A DNA stretch of 58,159 bases from Seminavis robusta (lineage: Eukaryota > Bacillariophyta > Bacillariophyceae > Naviculales > Naviculaceae). The stretch spans positions 1-58,159 of the forward strand of contig CAICTM010000586.1 of NCBI GenBank assembly GCA_903772945.1, given 5' to 3'. The first letter of the stretch is position 1, and every line of letters starts with the position of its first letter. A program made the position numbers and the translations under genes. Positions 44,692 through 54,795 of this stretch are shown in pieces. Below the pieces are notes generated by a model that ran no database searches, had not been told where the DNA came from, and saw nothing but the letters and a program-made list of their open reading frames with translations.

Positions 44692-45954
44692 ATGGTCATC
44701 CGCAACTCTTCTGAGTGGTGGCGGGCGGCGGCCTTCTGCATAGTCTTCTTTCTTCTGGGTGTTTTCACGGCACCCCACAATAATAAGATCATTCATCCTA
44801 CTAACAAACAACACGACGATAATGATGATCCACAAACTACTTCCGTGCAAGAGGTCATGGCCCGTCACGCCAAGGCACAGAAACAACTATTGGCGGAAAT
44901 GGATACCCTGCAACATCCCGCGGTCTGTGGACGTCGGTTGAGACTCCAGTCGAGGATGCAGGCGGCTGCGGGAACCAGGAGCGAACAGTTTGCTCGAGAC
45001 TTTCAATACGCCGCCTTGGCACTGCAAGTGGCCGTTGCTACCCAACGAATGCTGGTGCTCGAAGGGGAATGGGTCTGTCATGATACCGATGCCAGAGGGC
45101 ACCAGAGTGGTATATCCTGCTTGGCGGCCATTTCGAGCTGTACTACCCACGATGATCACACGCATACCACTACGAGCAATCCACATCAAGACGACGACGC
45201 CAATATTTTGGATCCCTTGTCCTTTGGGATAATCCCCGATCAAGTCATTACAGACGATAATGCGCTCTTTCATGCCGACTACTACGGCTCCAGCAAACAA
45301 GAAATGGAAATGCCGTCATGGCCCTATCCTAAATCCACCTATCTCATTGATGTAGTTCCCACATGGGAACGAGCATTTGGTAGGTTCTGGGTACGCGCTC
45401 AAATGGCACACTACCTGTGGGGAAAATGGCATTCTGCTAATAACAAAGAAGAAGAAGCGTCCCAAAAGACGACGAAACCATATATTGTCTTGTATTGGAT
45501 ATCCTCCCGCAAAATGAGAAAAAACCTGGCCACCAAATACGGACGAGATGCCTCCATCACACAAGCCTTTGAGCGGTGCATGGAAATTGTCGTCCAGAAC
45601 ATTCTTCTTCAACCAGAACAACAACCATCCAAAAGTAGTCTAGACACAATCTACATTGTAACGGATGGTGTTGTCCAAGAATCATCAGAGGGTGGGGCAG
45701 TACTCCCACCCGAAACGTTGGAGCAGGATTATCCAGAGTGGAAGTTCGTTCGACGATATCCAGCAACCAACGAGGACGAGAAGTTACTGTCCGATTTGGA
45801 ACTGATGCGAAGAGCCGACTTCCTGGTGGGCTCGTTTCAAAGTCAAATGTTTCGACTGGCCACGGAATTGAATACGGCATGGTTCACAGGACGGTATCCA
45901 CCCGCCATGAAGCGTCACTGGCCCGTGGATGTGGAATGGTTCGAAAATCCATAA
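44692..45954 (+). CDS. FUT8/GT23-like glycosyltransferase, type II membrane protein
   Basis: 420 residues from ATG 44692. A single membrane helix (WWRAAAFCIVFFLLGVFTA) near residues 9-27 follows a short cytosolic end, typical of Golgi glycosyltransferases, then a Gln/Asp/Asn stem. The catalytic part resembles alpha-1,6-fucosyltransferase FUT8: VCGRRLRLQSRMQAAAGTRS then ALALQVAVATQRMLVLEGEW (FUT8 has CGxQLHHVVY...ATQRTLILES), and a late ADFLVGSFQSQMFRLATELN matching FUT8's ADFLVCTFSSQVCRVAYEI. The usual H-V-R-R-T-D-K nucleotide-binding motif is not seen; the corresponding stretch reads YIVLYWISSRKMRKN. GDP-fucose transfer is therefore likely for the fold but uncertain for activity. The overlapping ATG at 44681 is in another frame. 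Confidence 0.7.
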   Translation: MVIRNSSEWWRAAAFCIVFFLLGVFTAPHNNKIIHPTNKQHDDNDDPQTTSVQEVMARHAKAQKQLLAEMDTLQHPAVCGRRLRLQSRMQAAAGTRSEQFARDFQYAALALQVAVATQRMLVLEGEWVCHDTDARGHQSGISCLAAISSCTTHDDHTHTTTSNPHQDDDANILDPLSFGIIPDQVITDDNALFHADYYGSSKQEMEMPSWPYPKSTYLIDVVPTWERAFGRFWVRAQMAHYLWGKWHSANNKEEEASQKTTKPYIVLYWISSRKMRKNLATKYGRDASITQAFERCMEIVVQNILLQPEQQPSKSSLDTIYIVTDGVVQESSEGGAVLPPETLEQDYPEWKFVRRYPATNEDEKLLSDLELMRRADFLVGSFQSQMFRLATELNTAWFTGRYPPAMKRHWPVDVEWFENP

Positions 45955-46655
45955 TTAGTAGTCTAGTTAGAAAACGGTACGGTAGTCAGGTGGTGCTTTC
46001 ATCAGTTGCTTGGTTGCTGTTTCTATAGTAAGTAGTGATTCCAAAAGCAGTGAACCAACGTACATGACTCTGTTCCACTACTGCAGAGCAACGTCACTGC
46101 TTTGAGGATTCAAAGGATACCCCCTGTTGATACATCAACTCTCTTAACTCTGGCAGTCATATCATGGGTTGTCATGATTACTAAAGCTTTCTTATTGACT
46201 TGGAGCCGTCTTGAATTGCTATCTTGGTTACTAGAAAAGATGGTTTGAAAGTCTTCAGTTAGATGCTTCCATCCAGGTACATGTGCTTGACAAAGCTTGT
46301 TCTATTTTCAAACGAGCTGGTCGCGTTAGGTGGAGCACGTACAGGATAATATGGGTGGATCCTATCATGTGGCTGTTCCTTGCGAGGTTACCCGCCATGC
46401 TTCTAGCTAGTAGGTTGGTGCTTGATTGATTGGAACTGCCGAGGCAGAATCCGAACAAGCCTGTGGATTTACATTGGCCAACACAAAGCTTGACCAGCAC
46501 AACGTTAGCTTGGTTGGTTGGTCAACTTGCCACCGGTTTTGGCAGGGTTGGGTACAGTCTACTCGCGCTAATATTACTTATTTAATACTACTTCTCGCTG
46601 TTATATTACCTGATTCTTCGGATCCCCCCCCCAGTCCCGCATATCCGTGAATGCC
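45955..46655. other. 3'-to-3' intergenic region
   Basis: Between convergent stop codons of the GT23-like and SDR genes. No supported gene or recognisable repeat; contains a CTAGCTAG motif near 46392 and a run of C at 46625-46631. Confidence 0.5.
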
Positions 46656-48056
46656 TCATTTGCCGAAGCTGAAGAAGCACTCAACAAGCTCTCCAAGAGT
46701 GCCTCTGCTTGTCGTACTGGGGTTGGGTCCACCAACGGATACAAGAGGTGGATCCTGGTTCCGGTTGCGCTGTTTGGCAAAGCTGGAGGATGGGTCTGGT
46801 TGTGATGTGTAGGAGGACAGACTGGACAATGGATTTGTAAAACATGCCAGCTGCACCTGGGCTGGCGCCTTCTTGGACAACAACGCGGCTGATTTGTTGC
46901 TTTCTTCCTTACCAGTAGAAGCTGGAGGTGTTGATTGTTGATAGTATCCCTTTTGCCTCTCTTTAGCCAATATCTCTTTAAGGCGAACGAAGCATTCCAA
47001 GATGGTTTCTTCTTGTTCATGAAAGTTGGGAAAATCATCCCCAAACTTGGAACAATCAAACGAATGTTCTCGCGAGGCCACTTGCAACAGATAGTCCATT
47101 GCTTCCACATAAGGCAGTTGTAGGTTCCATCGGTTGCATGTACCAGCAAACCAATGAACCAGCCCCGTGATCCAAGCCAGCACCCACACGGGAATCCAGA
47201 TGGAAGTGTACTCCATTTGATGCACTCTGCGGAATAATTGCAAATAGTAGCCCCAGGCAACTGGTTGTTTCAAGGAAAGTGGTCTGGTGTAGTAGTAAAC
47301 TGGCTGAATCTTTTTGTTGGTTCCTTCTTGGTTGTTGGATGAGGCTCTTTCCATCACAGCATACATGGCTCTGGAAACGTTGACACTCGAATTGCAATCA
47401 ATTTTATGATCTACATAGCAACTCACACGAGCTTGTAGATTTATGGCAGTGCACTGAAAACAGGATGTTTCATCCGAGAAAATGGCACTGATTCGGAAGT
47501 TGCAAACCAATATTTTTGCCGTATTTCTACCTTGATTGGCTTTGTCGACAATACTGGTGATGCGTTCTTCACAGAGTCTCTTGAATTTGTCATAGGAAGC
47601 CTTGTATTCGACTATTGGTGGATAATCCTCTGCTTCCGAGACAAAATGCTGCGTTCTCAGATGGTCCATTGCCGCCACAGAAGACACATGCAACACCAAC
47701 TTGAGCTTGGAAGCTTCTTGGTGGCATGCTTGCTCTAGCAACTTCTCAACACCTTGTAGCATTCTTTGTGGCAGATCAGTTTGAGTGTAGGGTGCGAACA
47801 AGAGAGGGCGTACACCAATAACGATACAGGAAACGTCATTAATAATGGACTGAACCAGATCTCTGGCTTGTTCATCAGTGGCAGTGGCCAAGTTGAAGCT
47901 GATGTATCGAGAAGACGGGGGTATCCAATCGGGCGCTCGTGATTCCAGACCAACCAGTACCAATCTCTTGGGGTTCAACAACTGACAGTTGACAAATGTC
48001 CGGGTCAGGCTCGAAGTGCCTCCAATCCACAGGATTTTGTCTTCCATGGCGCTCAT
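46656..48056 (-). CDS. Extended SDR, 3beta-hydroxysteroid dehydrogenase-like
   Basis: 466 residues from ATG 48056, one exon. The N-terminus has a nucleotide-binding Rossmann turn (ILWIGGTSSLTRTFV, residues 8-21). The SDR active site is visible: VSSVAA (Ser125/126) and Y155-x3-K159 in YKASYDKFKR. A hydrophobic segment (MEYTSIWIPVWVLAWITGLVH) around 300 suggests a membrane-associated enzyme, as in the 3beta-HSD/sterol dehydrogenase group, which oxidises 3-hydroxysteroids with NAD(P). The Gly motif is atypical (G-G-T-S-S rather than G-x-x-G-x-x-G), so cofactor use may differ. The last ~90 residues are Ser/Pro/Gln-rich and disordered. Sterol substrate is inference; another carbohydrate or nucleotide-sugar substrate is possible for extended SDRs. 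Confidence 0.72.
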   Translation of the reverse strand: MSAMEDKILWIGGTSSLTRTFVNCQLLNPKRLVLVGLESRAPDWIPPSSRYISFNLATATDEQARDLVQSIINDVSCIVIGVRPLLFAPYTQTDLPQRMLQGVEKLLEQACHQEASKLKLVLHVSSVAAMDHLRTQHFVSEAEDYPPIVEYKASYDKFKRLCEERITSIVDKANQGRNTAKILVCNFRISAIFSDETSCFQCTAINLQARVSCYVDHKIDCNSSVNVSRAMYAVMERASSNNQEGTNKKIQPVYYYTRPLSLKQPVAWGYYLQLFRRVHQMEYTSIWIPVWVLAWITGLVHWFAGTCNRWNLQLPYVEAMDYLLQVASREHSFDCSKFGDDFPNFHEQEETILECFVRLKEILAKERQKGYYQQSTPPASTGKEESNKSAALLSKKAPAQVQLACFTNPLSSLSSYTSQPDPSSSFAKQRNRNQDPPLVSVGGPNPSTTSRGTLGELVECFFSFGK

Positions 48057-48089
48057 GGTGGCTTCCTTTCCGTTGGTAGTCTTTGATAT

Positions 48090-48232
48090 TGGGTAGCTCG
48101 AAGCTCTTTGGCTCTTTCGAGCTGTGACGGTCGAGCTGGAGCTGTGGGCTGTGACCTGCGAGTTGTGAGTTTTGAGGTGTGAACTGTGAGTTGCGAGATG
48201 CGAGCTGTGCAGGGGTCAGAGATCGGTGTTCG
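48090..48232. repeat. Short degenerate GAGCTG/GTGAGT repeat upstream of SDR
   Basis: A ~140-bp run of 8-14-bp variants of GAGCTGTGA and GCGAGTTGTGAG, just upstream of the SDR start, in its 5' leader or promoter. The units are too degenerate to define one period. Confidence 0.45.
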
Positions 48233-48544
48233 GGTTGCAGAAATTTTGAGGTCGGACGGCGGACGGTCATGTCCAGGTTGGAGCAATTATGACTCGCCTT
48301 TTTTCCCATTCTCGCCAGTTTATGCCCGAGCGTTATCCGAGTTAGTGACATTCGCCACTCCTACACTCTACAGCTACATGTACTCTAAGTCATACAGAGC
48401 TGTGGTGGTATTGTACCGGTACCGGTACGGAGTTGAGCTGGCATTGGCAGGTTGCAAGTCTTGTGGTTTGGTGGTGACGTGGTGTGTCGTGTGTCGTCAA
48501 TTTTGGTAACTGGTACGAGTACGGTACGGCTGGTATTGTACGCA

Positions 48545-48943
48545 GGACGGTTAAGTAAAAGTGGAAAAAGTTGGATTTTTGGGTAAACTGACTTGAAGGT
48601 TCCCCTATTCTTAAACAAATTGTCTACTTCTCACTGGTGTTGAAAAGTGTTGAAAAGTGGTTCATAATTGTTGAAAAACTGTTGAATAAGTGTTGAATCG
48701 TGTTGAAACCCTGTTGAATTACTGTTGAATCTATAGTCAGTGGAAGTGTGGAAGTTGTTGAATAAGTGTTGAATCCCTGTTGAAAAGTGTTAAATTTCTG
48801 TTGAATTAGTGTTTAAAGGAGATTCAACACTGTTGAACCAATTTCAACAGTTTCAGTGCTGTTAAATCTAGAAATTCGAAACTTCAACACTTTTCCTTTG
48901 GAAAACCCCGTTTTCCCCAAAGTCAACTTTTACTTAACCGTCC
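48545..48943. mobile_element. 399-bp non-autonomous inverted-repeat element (MITE-like)
   Basis: Ends are 18-bp perfect inverted repeats, GGACGGTTAAGTAAAAGT at 48545-48562 and its complement at 48926-48943. The interior has many TGTTGAA motifs on the left and TTCAACA on the right, so the whole element can fold. It has no ORF and no clear target-site duplication. Confidence 0.75.
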
Positions 48944-49052
48944 AGGTGTGGTGGTGGTGTGTGCGTGGCCGTGGTGGGTCGTCTTGGTTTTAGGGTTGCG
49001 GGCTATGCTACCGGTACGGAATTACACTTCACATCAGTCCAAGAGCCGGTTA

Positions 49053-49202
49053 AGGTCTGGCCGTCGCTACCCCAAGATCCAGCTTTGTTTTGCCTTAAAT
49101 TTCGCCATTTCAGCTTTTTTTGCTTTAAATTTCGCCTTTGGGCCAAGTAAACACGATTTTTTTATGAAATCGACCAGAATTTGCCCAACCACGGCCAGAC
49201 CT
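49053..49202. mobile_element. 150-bp MITE-like element with TA flanks
   Basis: Twelve-bp inverted ends AGGTCTGGCCGT (49053-49064) and ACGGCCAGACCT (49191-49202) are flanked by TA on both sides (49051-49052 and 49203-49204), the duplication expected of Tc1/mariner-type movement. The interior holds two copies of TTAAATTTCGCC and no ORF. Confidence 0.65.
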
Positions 49203-49389
49203 TAGACGGCAAATCCTTCATTTTGAACAGATGTGACTTACGGGTATGTTTTATTAGGGTTACCGGTACCCCCAACGCCTTCCAAGATCTTACCTCGGGT
49301 TTGACAGCTTAGCCAGCTTGACAAAATGATCCTGAATCGAACTTTCGCGTGACATCCTGCCATCCTGCCCTTTAGAAGTCCGAGGCCAG

Positions 49390-50649
49390 GAACGTGGATG
49401 GTTGGTGGATGTTTGAAAACGAAGATGAAGGCGCTGTTGCAACGAAAACGGCTATGGCAAGGGCAACGGTGAGATTGGAGAATTTCTCCGAGCCAATACA
49501 GTCCATAGCAAAGATGAATTTACCAACAACCGGTTCCTGGAATTTTAGTGAATGTTGTCCGAACAACGCTCAACAGTGCCTCGAGCGGCAAGGGCAACTC
49601 CACAATTGAACACATTGAGCTTGTCCATTTGCCCAAGGTGCATGCAGAGAACCTCGCAAAGCTCTGTGTTCACACCAAATCGTTGCAACTTATTTGCACA
49701 TCTGTGATATCCCAGACGGCCTATTCTCCCTCGCTTTGCAAGGTATGGAAGCAACCCTGCCCCAATAGACTTTCATGTTGTGGCTCTCAAGCTATGCGAG
49801 CGATCTCATTACTACCCCATCACCAAAGCATTGTGCCGCTAAAGGTGACGTTTGCAAATAGGTTTGATTGTGGAGCAAGCCTGGTCAAGCTCTGTCTCAC
49901 AGGAATAAGTCCTGACTTCATTCGTAAAAAAGGGAGAGTTGGTTGGATGTGACATCAGCTTTGGTTACGACCCTTGGTATTGACACACTTGAGGTTCTCC
50001 AGTTCTCTGGCCATCAATTGCAAATCAGCTAGAACTGCATCAGCTAGAACTGTCTCCCTTTGGCGAAGCATTCAAGAAGAACCGCAATCTGCATCGGCTA
50101 GAGTTGTATGGATTAAACTTTCTTTGGAAGGGTCAGCCTTCTGTCTTGGATTGGTTCCTGGAGATGCTTGAGGGAAGTGTGAACAGGGTGCTGGCATTCC
50201 TCTTGATTAACAGTGGAAGCGGTTATCACTTCATCAATCGGGATGCACAAAGTCTTCTTCAAAGAAATCTCCTGTCCAATTACCTCTATCCATGTTATCC
50301 ATCTCATTTGGAACCAGTGGCTGTAAAGATTCAGCACCTGTTGTGGTTGGCACACTTTGGACGATGGAGAATGACCAGCGAAAACACCACAGCAAATGAC
50401 CTGGTTGATATCCTTTTGAATGTGATGTCTGTTTCATTTGGGAAGCTTGCTGTTTCTGTCAACCCAGGGCACCCAACAAGTGTACTACAACCGGAAAAGG
50501 ATAAGACAGGTGTGCTGTATGGTCTTCTGCGTGAGAAACCCTCTCTTTGGTGCTGCTCTACTTCAATGCATTCTCAGGGTCAAGCTTCACCCTTGAGAGG
50601 AGGGAAAAAGCGGAAGTTTGCAGCTCCTGAAGGTCCAGCATGTATTTAA
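49390..50649 (+). pseudogene. Decayed leucine-rich-repeat-like gene
   Basis: Protein-like segments lie in different frames with stops between them: IEHIELVHLPKVHAENLAKL near 49610, then TTLGIDTLEVLQFSG near 49970, then QLELSPFGEAFKKNRNLHRL and LELYGLNFLWKGQPSVL near 50030-50140, and GVLYGLLREKPSLWCC near 50510. The Leu spacing and the final xLYxLLREKPSL block are typical of large LRR families in diatoms. A 15-bp tandem repeat (TCAGCTAGAACTG, near 50028-50057) and frameshifts break it. It is probably a pseudogene; assembly errors are a less likely alternative. Function of intact relatives is unknown. Confidence 0.45.
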
Positions 50650-51100
50650 AGAAGCGTAGAATATATCTACTCGGTGATTAGCCCAATGCACCAGAAGCGC
50701 ATTGCGCTGGTCCAAACCAATACTAGTATTGTAGCGTCCCAGCGGTCAGCTAACCGCAAGGTCCATGATAGAAGGGTGGGGAGTGCCATGGGTGAAATGT
50801 GTTGTGTGTTAACGGTCCTTGCCGGTTCCGGAGAGCTTGCCGTTCCGGTGGCTCCTGCCCGAAATCGAGAAAGGACGTCGAGGATTGCCATGGTACTGCT
50901 GTATGAGCGCAATTTCCACGCGAAGCTTCCACGGTGCTGGTATGGTGACGGTGCTCGTGGTAAACTGACGATCTTTTGGATCTTTTCTTGTTGACACTCA
51001 GATCTTTGCACCTCAACTGCTGAAGCAACCGACGCCATCGCTTTAGTGCCATTTAGCATTGCAGACTGTCCCTTCCTCGAAGGCATGATCAAACCTGGAA
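50650..51100. promoter_or_regulatory. Upstream region of the Ycf49-like gene
   Basis: No supported gene; a leftward open frame here starts without ATG and matches nothing. It should contain the promoter of the downstream gene. Confidence 0.4.
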
Positions 51101-52625
51101 ATGGCTCTGTCGTCTAATAGAAGCTCACTGTATCTGTTGGTTGTCATCTTCGTCTTTGGCAGCAGCAGAACGTCTTCCTTTTCTCCCAGCAAAGCTCATG
51201 GATGGCGATCTTCACTACATCGGACCGCCACAGGGGCAGTCCAGCCGAATCCCACGACAAGCATGAACATGATACCCATGGAAGCCCTCTCTTCTGCTCC
51301 TCCTGATATTCTGAGCGGAGGAATTGAATCGCTTGCCTCTTCCACGGAACATTTAAGCTCTATACTATCCATGAGCACCGATGAAGCTGAAGCATTGGGA
51401 GGACCTCTGTTTGGTTTTTCCTTGTTTCCATATCTCGCCTTTTTGTACTTTTTGAGTCGAGAGGAAACCAATTGCCCCAAAGGCGTCACGGTTGGATTTG
51501 CTACCCTCTTGTTATTTGTATTTTTGACTATTCCTGCCGCCATTTGCGCCAAACTACAATTTGGAGTATCACTCGCCGATAGCGACTGGTTGCACGGATC
51601 AGCCGAATCCTTGCTGACAATCACCAATTTGGTCACTGTGGTGGCATTTCGGCAAGCTTTGAATGCAAAGGAACAACAGGCGGAGACCATGCCCGCATCG
51701 GCAGAAAGCTACGGTCCAATGATTGCGCTGGCAATCCCCTTGATCTTGTTGGCTGGAGTTACCGCATTTGTTCCAGGCCTTTCAGGGGCTGAAGTTCACG
51801 CTCCTTATCTGAACGGATTCATGGATCTGCCGTACAACTTCTTTGCCGACAATCTTGGCGCAAATCCTGAGCCAGCCAATGCGCTCACTGTCGCAACGTG
51901 GGTATACTACATGTATTGCTGCAAGAATCCAGTGGCATTCTGGTCGCACTTTGCACTAACATCCAGTCTCTTTTCCTCTTGACATGCATGACAGCTGGAT
52001 CATTCACATTTCATCCTTGGTAGAATTCTTGGTGGCCATGGGATTTGCTTGGAGATGGGCCGATGTATCCAACAATCCAACATGGAAGGGTCTCACCTGG
52101 GGATTGTTGCCCTTGCACAGCTCGGGGATTACAGCCTGTACCTATCACTTGTTTTACAATGGCATCCCCGTCATGGTACCCCTTCAGGCCTTTTTGACGT
52201 GCCTAGGAAACGTGACGGCCGCCTATGCAGCCTTTCGCATTGCTCGTTACGAAGGATGGAAACCCGAGGAAGAATTGGATGGAGCACTGGCTTGGGCAAA
52301 CGCGTTTTTGAGCGACGATGCAGAGACCAGCAGCACTAGTAGCAGAAACGACAATACGCAAATTCGAGAAGAATCGGCATCCCTAGTGGGCTTTGAGGAT
52401 CTTGGAAATGCTCTCAAGGGAGACACGGACTTTTCTTTTGTGGTTAAGCTGTTTGTGGGCTGTGCCGTGGCAAGCTACGGCGTCAAGTACGGGGCAACTT
52501 TCTTTGATTTTCCCTACGATGCCAATGTCTATCTGGGGCTAGCTGTCATTCTGGTTCCCTCCGCCTTGAATGCTTTCAAGTGGTACAAACGAGGCTTAGA
52601 TCCCACATTTGAGGGATGGTTTTGA
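51101..52625 (+). CDS. Plastid Ycf49-like membrane protein (DUF3593 + DUF2499)
   Basis: Exons 51101-51897 and 51995-52625 (donor GTGGGT, acceptor GACAG) encode 475 residues with the join VAT|WIIHISSLVEF. The N-terminus has a signal-like helix (LYLLVVIFVFGSS) then TSSFSPSKAHG, which resembles the diatom bipartite plastid leader with an aromatic residue after the cleavage site. A DUF3593-type part follows (FGFSLFPYLAFLYFLSREE) with several membrane helices, then the Ycf49/DUF2499 core WIIHISSLVEFLVAMGFAWR, WKGLTWGLLPLHSSGITACT and YHLFYNG. Plant and cyanobacterial relatives lie in chloroplast membranes and their biochemical role is unknown. Both domains occur fused in plants too, which supports the exon join. 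Confidence 0.85.
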
Positions 52626-52789
52626 ATCTATAAAAATTGTCGTATTAGAATGCTACCACGGCTTTTCGTAAATGTACGGTATGCGACTCTTTGTTGCAGT
52701 CGTGTAGTAGGCACTGTTGGTGCTGCGAGGCGATGTGATGAACTGTGGATTGATTGATTGATTGATTGAAGCACTGGAGTACGCTCGTC

Positions 52790-54308
52790 TCAGGCTTCTG
52801 CTTTGACGGCATCCGCCACAGCATTGAGTTCAATACAAAAGTTTGTGATACTTCCATCAAAATAGCTCTGTGGAGATTCATCAATCTGAAACTCGAGCAA
52901 TCCCTCAATTTGATCAATAGACCCATTCAAGGACCCGTCCATAATCATGGTACTGGCGAGCTTTTCGGCCTTGCGTGGATCCACACCCAAAATATTGGCC
53001 AATTCCTTGACGTAGATGGATCGATACAACATGCTTACGGCAATCATATTGTGTTCTACAACTCCACGTTCGACAATGGTGAGTCCATCTCCCATGATAG
53101 CTCGTTGGTGTGGCTGCAAGGATTGTTCAAATTTGGTCAATTCTTCCTTGCGTAGAATCTGATGCATGTAGTTCTTTTCGAGAATTTTGCTGTGTGTGGC
53201 GAAATCGTCCATGGCATCTAGTTGAGAGAGACGCTTGTCCTTGTAAATCTGATTCGATTCAGTAGGCAGTTGGGATTTTGAAAAGAGAGAGAGACACCGT
53301 GAGCAGGGAACGCCTTGTTTCATTCAGTGCAACACAAACTCTTGCAAATATACTGCTACATACATGCCCCAATACCCGATGTCGTTGTGGTCCACTGGGT
53401 GCCAAAATGGCACACGTGGCCGCCCGTCCCAACATGGTCAATAGATCATCCTTGTCAATGGCATCCGTGGCACTCAGCGACAAATCATGGTATCGCTGTG
53501 CCGCCTGTAGAAATTTTCGATTGGCATCGAGTACTCGGGCATACGTGGATTTGTATCGCAAGATGAGTGCCATGTGTTCCTCTGGATTCTTGATCCCTTC
53601 AACGACCGATCCAGCCTTGGTGACGGCCGAATCCGACTCGGCAATCAAATCTTCCTATTATTAAAAAAAGACCCGTCAATGACGAAACAGATCTGTCAGC
53701 TGAACCAACAGGCTGCAAGGACAAGACAACCCACAACCAACTAAACTCACCGCCAGAAAGCATTCTGCAATCTTGACATAAACTGAGAGTGGGCAGAGAA
53801 AGATAGAAAGAAAAGGAGGACAAGATCAATATGATGGATCAGTTAATCCAAATAAAAGCCAAGGTCAACATTCTTGCTTTTTCTTTCTTGTGTTATTCTT
53901 ACCATCACATTTTTCGGCCGGACTGGTATGATAGACGGATGTGGGATCATCTTCCATTCGCGTTCCTCCCAGAATCCGTGCCGCCCCGGCATAATCTCCT
54001 TCGGTATTGACTTTGTAATCGAACAGCATGTGTCGCAATTTATTGTCGGCCGCATTGGGAACGGTCGATGGCAAATGTCCCAATGCAATAATGACAACTT
54101 GCACCACATCGGCATTGTCAAAAGCTCGTGGAAAAAAGGTTCCAGACGCCACGGCCGTTTGAATGAAATGGGCCGCGACCGACCGTTGTTCTCCTTGGCC
54201 GACATTGTGCCATTTGGCGGGGCCGTTGCTGTCGGTAAACACGCCGATAAGGGCGGGATAATCGTGCTTTTGCACGGCGGCGTCGATCGTACGAGACAAG
54301 GCGTCCAT
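52790..54308 (-). CDS. CSN4: COP9 signalosome subunit 4
   Basis: Exons 54308-53903, 53782-53751 (32 bp), 53654-53364 and 53248-52790 encode 395 residues, the usual CSN4 length. The helical N-terminal solenoid leads through VYVKIAECFLA|EDLIAESDSA into YARVLDANRKFLQAAQRYHD. The C-terminal PCI domain has VVEHNMIAVSMLYRSIYVKE and LANILGVDPRKAEKLAS, then MIMDGSLNGSIDQIEGLLEF, the winged-helix block typical of CSN4. CSN removes NEDD8 from cullins and controls SCF ubiquitin ligases; CSN4 is a structural subunit that senses neddylated cullin. The 32-bp exon encodes only ten complete codons. The promoter side lies against the duplicated block at 54477-54795. Confidence 0.93.
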
Positions 54309-54476
54309 AGTGTGGCTCTTTGGTTGTGTATGAGAAAGAAAGGAAGAGAGATGAAGATGTTATGTTGTGTCGAGCTTGCGACTTTTTGCGTGTCGTGCTG
54401 TTGGCGTGGTTGTTTGAAAGATCCAATCCAGTCCAGAGTTTCCGGGACTCTTTTGGATCTTTCCACGGTTGGTTGT

Positions 54477-54795
54477 TTTCACGAAAATTGGGGACCCCCC
54501 CAACAACACCAAAAAACAACGTGGAGTGTGTTGCACGGCTGTTCAAAGAGGATCATTGCCTCCATAACAATAATAAGACTGATACTGGCACGAGTATGCA
54601 TACTACCTAAGGAGAGATCACATACATACGGTACAACATGCAACTCTTCACGAAAACCGGGGATCCCCCGCCATCCCACCAATGACGAGGTGGAGTTTGT
54701 TTCTTTGCACATCATTCATTGCCTCCATAAACCAACGTCGAAAGAAGATCATTACCTCCATAATAAGACTGGTACTACCGTATAAGGAGAGAGAG
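54477..54795 (+). repeat. Diverged tandem duplication ahead of the MYND gene
   Basis: Two copies of a ~160-bp block (about 54477-54620 and 54643-54795) share TTCACGAAAA(T/C)(T/C)GGGGA, CATTGCCTCCATAA, AATAATAAGACT and a GGAGAGA end. They are diverged by several substitutions and small indels. The second copy ends at the start codon of the downstream gene, so its leader was duplicated. Confidence 0.75.

Noticed and set aside
50667..51092. Leftward 141-codon open frame
   Set aside because: No ATG at a sensible position, no motif, and it covers the promoter of the Ycf49-like gene.
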